Below are positions 36,090-46,900 of a DNA stretch of 64,000 nt, one piece after another. The notes beneath the pieces were generated by a model, which saw nothing but the letters and a program-made list of their open reading frames with translations, was not told the DNA's origin and made no database searches. The stretch is from Stichopus chloronotus (lineage: Eukaryota; Echinodermata; Holothuroidea; Aspidochirotida; Stichopodidae). The translations under genes and the position numbers were made by a program. The stretch is taken from positions 14,032,825 to 14,096,824 of the forward strand of contig CM037841.1 in NCBI GenBank assembly GCA_021234535.1. Reading direction: 5' to 3'. How positions within the stretch are numbered: the first letter of the stretch is position 1; every line of letters begins with the position of its first letter.

Positions 36090-39000
36090 CATGTGTGTGT
36101 GTGTGTGTATGAAACTCCTGTGTCACTTCCTCTTAACCATGTAATAACTTGCACTCAGCTAACCAACCACTTTTTTTTCTGAAAATACTACAGTGCATTG
36201 TATGCAATGTATCTGTACAGTAGGTGGTCTTTCACTCCAAGAGATCCTTGCCACAAGCATAGAAGTGCAAGTGTGCCACTGTACCAAATGGCCATGTTCA
36301 ACATACTGTCACATGTACAAAAACATGATGACGAGGATGTCCCTAAAGTTGAGAACTTTATACAGTATCTTCAATATTTGTGTCAAACAAAGTACTGTAT
36401 AATGTATATGTTGTTGTACTCTTGCTTTTTTTTTTGAAGGATACTGAAAAACTTTTGTCTTTCTGTGAAATACTGTACTATACAGCAGTACATTCATTTA
36501 ACATTGAAACCCCAGTGTACAGAATTTCTGCACAGGTACAGGTAGTTTCTTGCCACTTGTAACTGTACTTGATATGTTGAGTGCACAGTATAGTACTTTC
36601 CATCATGAAATCAGTTTATGATCACAAGTCTGGTCTTACAGTACTTACTGCAGATCTGGTTATACCGTACATTCATAATCATGGTCTCTTTCTTCTCTTT
36701 TCAATCCACAGGAAAGTACCAAAATTTGTGAAGCTGCTTGCGCCAGCAGGGTCTCTAGAATTTCACGAAAAAGCTTGGAATGCATATCCCTACTGCAGGA
36801 CGGAAATATCGGTACTGTATGGTGGGGTTGTACATAAGACCCCCAGTTGTACAGTATATGTGTCCCCCCTGTATACTGTGGACTGTACTTGTCCTACGAT
36901 ATGCATGAGGGCTTTCCATTTTTTACAGAGGACACGGGGACAAGTTATAGGCATCATTTTGTCAACACAAATTCTCAAACCAAACCCCTCTTAAGGGTAC
37001 TGTATTAGTGGCTTTGGAAAATGGAGCAGTGTGTAGGATTTTATTATACTGTACAATGACTTTCCTTCCAAAGCAAAGATCACTTAGAAGTGTGAGGATG
37101 ATCATACAGCATAGTGGCTAGACTGAGTTTAAATTACTGCGAAAGGCATGCGGGAACAAGTGAAACATGGTTTTCAGCTTCTCTTACCCCTGAAGAAAGT
37201 GGGGAGAGGATCATTTGTCAGAGGGGGGCATTGATTAAAATTATTCTAGGATAAATAAAGAATACACATACTGTACACAGCACTATTAAACTTACAGGTA
37301 TTTAGGATACCCAGGTGCAAAGCAAGGAAGTTACTATTTATACTTCAAATCAAGTTATTCGGTGATACAGTACAGTGCCAAACATTGCAGTAATTGTTAC
37401 AGTACCCACTTTCTCATTGAATTGTGTGGTCTCTAGGCAGGAGTATCATCACAAGACAAGGATTGCTGTATTGTAAATTACATTTTTTGTAAAAATGCTA
37501 TTACCTTGATCAGACAGCAGTAAAAGATACTATCAAAATAGGAAACAAATCATCACTTAATTATATCCCCCACCCCTTTTAATCTTTTTTTTATTGTATG
37601 GGCCACTGTCGCTATGGGCTGAATTCTGTTTTTGTTCCACCCTGTTCATGAAATTCAACAGAGAAAAATTTTATCACAACTTTCATAACCCAGAAATTGA
37701 ACGGCTGTTCATTGACCTATGTACTTACATTAATTGAAGTTTGAACATTACTTTGGTATGTACATGTCTTACCAGTAAGTGTAGAGATTATTTCGAATAC
37801 TGTAACATGACTCTGTGGTACCCTTATTTTTATTCACATTGAATGTCTCTTAAAACCAGTGTTTTTTGGCTTTTTTGCTCTGGACTATAGGCTTAGCCTG
37901 TTACCTGTACACAGAAACATCCATCAATACTGTAACTGACCCAGTTATCCTTCTCCAAAGTTAGACAAATTCCAGGCACAGTGGAGCTCATTGAGGGTTG
38001 GGTGGCCTAGTGTGTAGCTCACTCGATGAAAAGGAGTACATTAGGAGCACTTTCAGTTTCCATTCAGTTCAGCAGACTTTATGTCAATCTCCTTTGAGTG
38101 GCTTCAGTGACTTTTACTTTTTGTTTTTTTGTTTCAGACACAATGGTTGTTTTGCCTGTGCTGTTAATTATTAAATTCAAAGTGCTTTGTTTTTGTTTTA
38201 TTGCAGAACCCATACATGAAGGATAACTTTAAAATTATACTTGAAACTTGGCACAAACCTGGGAAGCCAACCATAGAAAATGTGAGTATACTAGTTTGTT
38301 TAAGTTCAGATTTCTGCAGAAGATTTAAAGAAAAATATTGTTACTACTGTATGTATACAAATTTTATGCCACTTGCTGAATCCATTTAGTGTAAGTAAAA
38401 ACCTATGCATCCAATTGTACATGTGTATGACATCCCATGCTTGTAAAATGTGTACAGTATAAAGTTCAAGATGGCCGTTCTTTTGATATCTTGTTGTCAT
38501 GTTTTGGTTGCCTCTTTGTGATTGATGTTGGTATGTACATGATCTTACTCGTAATGTTTGGATTGCTTCATGATACAATGGTGATGATGACAAGTGGTTC
38601 TTTGCTCTGTTCATTTATTGCTTTGTTCCTTGACCTTACAGGTACATAATCTGCCTCCAGAGGAGCTTAGCAAGGTCATTGTAGATGAAATTGATATATA
38701 TGAAGCCCCTGATCAGGTATCCATTCCTAGCTGTACCCTGGTGGTACAGTTATTTTTTTTTTATACATATAATAACTGCATTTGTTTGAGTGTGATAAAT
38801 GGTTGCAATTACCAAATCATCATAATGCGTTTCCAAGCATACCTTTTCAGCGGTGTATATTCTCTCTGGCTATTATAACTGCGCGATATTTTAGTTCTTA
38901 TCTTTCCAAAAATGAAGTCAATGCATTGACTACAATGCATTGACTACAATGCATTGACTACAATGCATTGACTACAATGCATTGAATACATGTCCGTTTT

Positions 39001-42000
39001 CAAACAACAGAATACTAACCACAACCATGATAATTTGCATTGGTTATAATCAACTCTTTCAAACTTTGCACAGACGAAAGTTTGTAAGAGAAGTACATCA
39101 ATGTGAAGGTATACTTGTAGTTTACTTCTATCCTCACTTACCTATATCCACAAAACAATTGCACTCACATCCTAGGAGTGCTGGTAACCATTTGAATCCA
39201 ACTCAAGTGTTGCTAAGTGTAATAACAGATAAGTGCCTCCTTCCCCTTCTGTCATCCCTATGTGCTGAGAGTGTGGAGTTAAGATAAAATGATAGAAGTA
39301 AGTACAGCTAACTGAAGGGGTAATAGTATTGTATGCTTCAGTGAAAGATGTACATCACTTTGAAGATATAAGTGAAGGTTATTTTTCAGCATTGTTAGAA
39401 CTTGCATCACTTTGAAAGTATAACTGTATTCCTTGCTATTAGCAATTACAGAGAAACTTTTGTACCTTTGTGTTTGCTTTTCAAAGTGAAAGGCAAGCAA
39501 GAGTGGACTAGGCCTTAGAGGGAGTTGTGGAGAATCAAATTCATGTAAGTTGATGAACAAACATGTGTGCAGCAACAGCTTTTGTGTTCTACCCAAAATT
39601 CCATTTACTGCATTTTAGTTGTGATGCACTCCCTGTCAGTCTGTAGGACAGAGTTCCAAGAAGGAAGAAATCTGTGTGCATTAATTTGGAAAACTGATTT
39701 GATTTCTATGATGATGATAGAGCAATTACTATGTATAGTACTGTGCAATAATTGAGACCAGTTCATGAAACCTTGCAAGAAATTATGTTTCATCAAAATA
39801 ACAATGTATTTGCCAGGTTTGCAAATGTCATTTCAATACCTAACATGTATAGATATTGCCTTTATAGTAGCCAATCACTGATGACTGGTTACATACTACA
39901 CAAAGACTGCCTTCTTTTCTGAACTAAATTCTCTGAAACTTCTAGAGACTGTACTTGAGCCCAATGAAAGTTATGCCATTTGGTTGAATAGAAAAACTGC
40001 AGATTGCTATATCGTTTTGGTTGTTTAGGAGACAAAAAGGTTTAATTGTACCAGTACTTCATAGAGTTTTGCAAATGACATTGTTTTTGTGACCATAATA
40101 TTACACCATCTGCTGTAACTGTAGCTGATGAAAAAGAGGGAGCTGTTCTTGTAGTGAGTAATCATTAATTGGTGGTTAATATACTGTTACATTATATGAA
40201 GTATGTTTCAAAGCGAATGCTTGCATAGCCCATCTTAGATGTTTCAAAACTTGACAGACATGAGGGCAAGCACATCCCTATCCAGGTACAGGCATTGCGG
40301 TTTCAGAACTACCTTACTGCTATAGTTTTCATGCTAGAATCACTAAAATGAAACATTTTCTATGGCTTTCTTTCATACAGAGCAATTACAAGAAGGAATT
40401 CGATCCAAGACTATACAAGTCAGAAAAGACAGGACGAGGGCCCCTCTCAGAAAACTGGAAAGTGAGTATCACATTCAGAGTCTAAAATTACCGACATTTG
40501 AAAATTTGACCCACTACCAGATAAGGTGCATACATCCTGCTGTAAAATGTGAAGCTACAAACTGCTAGCAGGCTGAGTGCAATTACATCTGAATATAGTC
40601 GATTGAAATATTGCGATTTAAATTCAGATTTTACAATTATGATTGCACCAAAAACAAAAGTAAATCAATTGCAATTACAATTACAGAGCAATCTAATCTT
40701 GATTACAATTGTGAATTACAGTTTTTCTTACATCTTCTTCTGCATATCTGTAAGTTTATCTCTAGACTCTGATAAAATTATACTTGAGAGAAAACATTCA
40801 GACAACTCTGGAGGTAGTCCGTTGTTTAGAGGTGCGCCGAATATCCTGTCCAGCTGGACCAGGGTTGGAAAACCTTGCAAACCTGTCGAACCTGGTTCGC
40901 GGGGAAATTGGCGACGCTCGCGGGAAATCCTGCGTGTCGGGACACATTTTTTTTTATGAAAAACGGGAAAAAAAACGGGAATCTTCAGAGAAACAAAATA
41001 AATGAGGGAGAACAGGGAAAATGCTGTAAAACAAATATTAAAATGTTGTTGATCGCTATTGCTTGCGATACTCACATAGGCAAATAGCGCATGTTACCCC
41101 TATGCCAATAAACCACGATGTCCAGTATATCCCCCACGACCACGCAAGTAACCAGAAATTATCACCAGTTTGCTTTTGGGCACACTTCAGTCGCCCTACA
41201 CACCAAACCAAACCACAGTGCTAGTCCCCAAGGATGATTCCCGCGGAACTCGTGCACAATTTCATCTCTGTCGGTTTCAGTGATTTTTTTTTTTTTTCCG
41301 AACTCAGCACAAGATTCTCTGTGCAATTAATGAGAAAAGAGTGCTTTCATACAGTAGGTTCGTATGTACACAGCATACACACAGTACATAGCGGCGCAAC
41401 AGACCCACGCGGCATGGCTTGACCTTTGTACCTTCTTTAAGTTTACAGTCCTACACACAGATGCAATGGTAGCGCCAAACACCTTTCTGGAAAAGGAAAC
41501 GTTACATGCAGTAAAAAAATTGCCTGGATTAAACCATTTTGAAATATGGGGGACGACTTTTATTTTTAACTTTTTTTTTTGCTGCAAATTTCTGCTGCCT
41601 GTTAATGATCACAGTTATCAGGGATGAAAAAGTTGGGTACAAATGTCGTAGCTGCAACAGGTGGCTGAATTTGAGTATTGTGAATGCGATAAATGTCCAT
41701 TTTGGGACAGTTGTTCACATTTTTGCAGTTAAAAACTTTTCTTGGAAACATGCCAGGATTTTTACGGCAAACTCTCAGAGCTGTTTGTAAGTAGCACAGC
41801 TTGTAGTAGTTGACAATGTATAGTGGTCTATGATCAAGACATTCTAGGCCTATTGCATATATATTTAGCGCAATATCAGGCTCAAGTTTCACTCGTCTCT
41901 TACATTTTGTAAGTGACGCTTCTTCACATTAAAAAAGGTACCGTATATTGCAACAACGCAAATAGCCTAACGTTAAGCTTTCGTGATTGATTTTTCAAAT

Positions 42001-43888
42001 ATTGTGGCGAGTTTTCAGTCACATTTTTTGTGCTCAGCTGAACAAATTTACCCCTTCGATGTGCTAGGAACCCCAATTTTCCGGGAACTTACCCCTAAAC
42101 CCCCCACCAGGGGTTCCACCCCTACACAAATGTCAGCGGGAAATCGGTGGATTTTCTACTGTGCGTGGGAAATTTAGCAAGGTTTTCCAACCTGAGCTGG
42201 ACTATCTGGTCAGGGAGAAAAATAACCTCTAACCCATTCCCTTGGACTGGGACCAGAGTTTGGGGCTTTTTCAGAAGGGTTTTTTTTCAGGAGGGGGAGG
42301 TTAAAGCTATCAATAAGGGGTAGGTTACAACTTTTGATGAAGAGAGCAGAGTGAACTCAAAAGTCTCATTTTGGTAGAAACAGTGGGCTGTCTCTTATTG
42401 AGATTGGATAGCTTAAAGTTTCATTTTCTTTCTTTTTTTTCACTTAACAAGTTTGTAAGAAACATTCCAATCTTGTTTGACATTTGTTTACCCCTCCTTA
42501 TCATTAATAGGTTATGGAAATAAATTCATATTTCGTATTTCTTTGAACAGGACACAGCTGATCCTATTATGTGTGCATACAAACTTGTAACTGTCGAATT
42601 CAAGTGGTGGGGGCTCCAGAGGAGAGTCGAAAACATGATAATGAAGGTATGTTTAATCTCTCTGACTGCTTCACAGTTCAGCCTGATTCCAATTTGAAAA
42701 ACACATAACCATGCCAACTGAAATAACTATTCATGTCTGCATCAATAAACACGAGCACACTCAAAAAGTAAATCTGTTTGTGTGTGGTTGGAGGTCAAGA
42801 CTCACTGAGCTCTGCTGGGGTCAAGTAGTCAGAAGGGGAAGCTTGGAGAATGCTCATAGTTTGGTTGAAGGTGGAGCTCATCAAGTACACGAAGCCTGTT
42901 GCTATCTACCTAGTGGTGGTGGTCAAATATTATTGTGCAATCAGCAAGGGCGAGACTTATCATTCTGTACAAAGTTGAAACACAGAAAGATATGTTTTGG
43001 TTGTAGCTATAACAAATAACTAAAAGGGAGTGATGATTCGTGATGGGACTCACAGGTCATTTGGGGTCAACTGCGCTTAAATTTGCCAAATTTTTGTTGG
43101 GAGAATTTTTCATGAAGGGGGGAAAGTTAAAACTGATTTTAGTCTCAAGATCAACTGCATTGATGAAGCTGAAATTTAATGGTTGTCCAAGAGGAGTAAA
43201 AACTCATGTCCAACAACCTAAGTCATTCCTGCTGGTTGTTCTGCAGATGAGAAAATTTTGCAGCAAAGTTCCCGCCATGAAAGTGGTGCAGCAGCAGCCA
43301 TTTTGAATTAGACAAAGATGTAACTATAGTTTCACATAAGCCTCAAAAAAAGCACAGAAAAATTAGATTCCGGAGACTGGCATTGACAGCATCTTTAAAT
43401 TTTTGAGGGGTACCGGGGTAAACATCAAGGACATGACGGCTTGTTGTCATCAGTTTTGTTGGGCCCTGTGGTGCTGTGCTATCGGTGCCCCCAAAATTCA
43501 CTTTTGCTTTCTGGGTATGTAATTATTGTTTTTTTCCTTTATAATGTTACCACAATGTTTTTGTTGGGAACAGTTCCCTTACTTTTCTATGTTTTTGTTT
43601 CATTTGCTTTTAGAGTGAAAGAATTCTCTTCCACAGTCTACATCGACAAGTTTTTTGCTGCCTTGACGAATATATAGACATGACCATGGAAGACATCAGG
43701 GAGCTAGAAGAAAAAACTAAAGCCGAATTAGACAGAGTGAGTCAGCTCCCCTCCTCCATCTCCCCCCCCCCCTCCCACAGTCCCAAATTTATTCCAAGTT
43801 TGAACCTTTGCAATAGCCTTTGTAGTCTTAGCAATGTTCTTGTTTTTGATTCCTTGCCGAAGGCAGAGGAATCTATGCGATGGTGATG

Positions 43889-43932
<44 letters not shown>

Positions 43933-46900
43933 GCGTGTGTGACGCCTGCTTGTAAACACGATATCTCAAGAAGCGTAACTCTGAGTGATCTCATACTTGG
44001 CATGTAGATTGCCCATATTGAGTAGATGATCCCTATTGTTTTTGGTGGAGGTCAAAGGTCATTTGGGGTCACTAGAGGTCAAAAGGTAAATACCTTGAAA
44101 ATTGCTTGTAAACACGATATCTCCAGAAGAGTAACTCTGAGTGATCTCATACTTGGCATGAAGGTTGCCCTTATTGAGTAGATGATCCCTATTGTTTTTG
44201 GTGGAGGTCAAAGGTCATTTGGGGTCAACAGGGGTCAAATGTGAAAACCTTGTAAACACTGATATCTCAAGAAAGGAAGCTTGTAGAAATCTCATGTTTA
44301 GTATGTAGTTCCACTATGTTGAGTAAAGGAACCCTATCGTTTTCAGTGGAGGTCAAAGGTCATTTGGGGTCAACAGGGGTCAAATTGTGAAAACCATGTA
44401 AACACGATATCTCAAGAAGAGAAGCTTGAGCAGATGTCATATGAAGTGGGTAGGTGTATCTTATTGAGTACAAGGGTCACCAGAGATCAAAATGTAAATA
44501 CCTTGAAAATTGCTTGTAAACACGATATCTCCAGAACGGTAAATGTGAGAGATCTCATAGTTAGCGTGTCGATTGCCCATATCGAGTAGATGATCCTTAT
44601 TTTTTTTGGCCGAGGTGAAAGGTCATTTGGGGTCATGGGAGGTCAAAATGTGAAAAACTTGAATCTACAGTATTTAAAGAACGGTCCTTCTAGTGAATTT
44701 TATACTTGTAATGTAGAATCCTCTTGTTGATTTGAGAACTTCTTTTAGGACATACCAACATAGTCTCTTTGATAACCATAAAGAAAAGATGAAGACAACA
44801 TTAAATTTGGTATCAAAGATTATTATTTTGCAAACCTTGTGCCACTATCCTCATAAGGACATGTGAACATGCATGAATTGTAAATTGGAATTGATTAAAT
44901 ATACCACAGGTTATTAGCTTTATAAAAAGAACTAAGTTACTGATCATTTGGATCAAATACCCTTGAGCGTGCATGAACTGTGATTGCTTAATTGAATGAA
45001 TCAAATTGTAACTGACCCCCCTCTGTTCAAAGTGGTCACTGTTATCTGACATAATTCATCACAGTTGACTGCCAGTAGAAACCACAATGTCCAGAATAAA
45101 TCATACAGTCTGTTGAGCCAGGTGCTCAATGGACTTAACCATTTACTGTATAAACAGTGTCCCTGTTTAGCCCTTAAAGGGAACTAGGGCGTTTTTACAG
45201 AAAACAACCATATTTTTAAAACCATTATTTGTGGACATAGAATGATAGATTATTCAAAATAACGAATTACAGTAGCCTTATTTTTAAGGAATAAGATTCT
45301 CACAGATCAGAAATTTAGCTATTTGTTGCTCAACAATAATTTGTTCACCCAAACTTTTTAAAATTCAAATGATGCATCCGTTACTCATCACATGCTTAAT
45401 GTTTTGAGGAGATGAAGCTTTGACAGATATTTATTGATGAGACTGAATGGTTTAACAATGGTTAAGGCGAATTTCTTTGTATGCCATGTTGGTGTATTCT
45501 GAACGCCCTGTTTCACTTTACAGTAGTTCAGGTAAGCTTTAAACAAATGACTACTGTGTATCAAACCAGGGAAACTTGTACTGTGTGTTGTGTCTTTAAG
45601 TAGACTAAAGGCAAAATTGCAAGTCATGCTAGATTCTTGTTTAATAGGAATATCAGTTTTTGCTAATTTTCAAGGACCTCATAGCCATTGGGAAGGGCAT
45701 CATGCCAAAAAATCAAATATGAAAGAGCTGCCACCAATAGCTGTAACTCGACAAAATAAAGTGCTATAAGTTTTATTAAATAAACATGTTTACCTTTTTA
45801 TCAAGTTATTACACACGACAAAATATAATTTGTTCCCCTGCAGCATCATATCCGTTTGGGAGTTTTCTCATGTTTGTGTAGGTCAAAGGTTATTTGGGGT
45901 GACAAAAGGTCAAAACCTTGTATGCATGATATTTTAAGGGTGATAAATAAGAGGGATCTTATACTTAGTTTGTGAATTGTTCATATTTAGCATGTTGATG
46001 GCCATATAGGGTAGGTGATCCCTATTGTTTTAAGTGGAGGTGAAAGGTCATTTTGGGTCACGAGATTTCAAAAGGTTTTGACCTTACTAAGATGGTATCT
46101 CAAGTAGGATAACTGTGTGGGATCTCATGCTTGTCATGTGGGCGATGCATGTTTGTTACAATATATATTATGAGGCAAGGAATCACTAAGCCTTTTGGCT
46201 TTCTAGTTGGTGTTTGTAGTTGAAATTTCAGAGGGAGTCATTAACCAGTTAGCTGTGAAATTAAATGTTGTAACTTTCATCTCACTGCAGAATTTTTTTT
46301 CGCAAAAATGTCTTCTTTCCCCTGAATATCACCTAAACACTGGGAAAATAATATACTGTAAATGTTTACAGCATTTTCCTCTCTTTTGTTTTTTGGTTCA
46401 AATACAAGCCAGTGGCAGTATTTTTTGGGTTCTTTCTAAATCACTTGCTCCATACAAATACTTGTCCTCTTCCTCAATTTTCTGGTTCACTGTCTGCCTC
46501 AATCTTCAAATCATATTATCATTGCAAAGCTCATTTTGTCTGCAGTTCTGCTTTCCGTTTTTCTTTTTTTTAAATGGAAGGAGCCATTGTAATATTGAAA
46601 GTATGGAAAATATTGAAAAGAAATTACACCCATCTGGTCCTTGAACCAGCATGTGAGATATCAATTGTAGGCAGTGCGGCACTTTTAAGATCACACTTTG
46701 GCATTTCTTTTTCTGGATCAATGTGTCAATATGAAGGCAAACATATCCACCCTGGAGCATTACAGAATGGACAATAGGGCCAGAGGGTTTGCTGTGTACA
46801 GCGAAAGATCATTCCAGGTTGTACTGTTGATTGACTGCTATGCTTTCTTTAGGCAGTTTGAATTTTATCGGGCCAAAAAAAGTGTCAAGGGTGTTTTCAT

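Larger units (their letters stand above)
26779..36711 (+). other. PITP intron 3 (9.9 kb)
   Basis: The largest intron. It holds most of the TACTGTA domain, the first GATTCCTTGCC-ended element (28766-30226), the inverted-repeat element at 32055-33151 and a (TG)n tract at 36064-36110. No additional PITP exon is needed: phases and protein sequence are continuous across it. Confidence 0.85.
25600..39760. repeat. TACTGTA/TACAGTA-enriched domain
   Basis: The words TACTGTA, TACAGTA and the palindromes ACAGTACTGT and TACTGTACAGTA recur at very high density across about 14 kb, mainly PITP introns 2-6 (for example 31251-31262, 31430-31460, 31545-31580, 34480-34500, 35235-35300, 35455-35462). They are not in tandem; they are scattered singly and in short clusters. 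Exon sequence within the domain is little affected. Density falls sharply beyond about 39.8 kb and is lower before 25.6 kb. Confidence 0.8.
43848..46184 (+). mobile_element. GATTCCTTGCC-ended element, copy 2
   Basis: Left end GATTCCTTGCC (43848-43858) then GAGGAATCTATGCGATGGTGATG and (GT)n; right end GGCAAGGAATC (46174-46184). The interior holds DR1-type tandem units (43960-44680 and 45870-46100), split by a copy of the 300-bp repeat at 45191-45510. It lies in PITP intron 9. There is no transposase frame, and the 11-bp ends are short, so boundaries are provisional. Confidence 0.6.

Noticed and set aside
43960..44680. CRISPR-like repeat-spacer array
   Set aside because: Units are continuous diverged tandem repeats in animal intronic DNA, with no short constant repeats separated by unique spacers.
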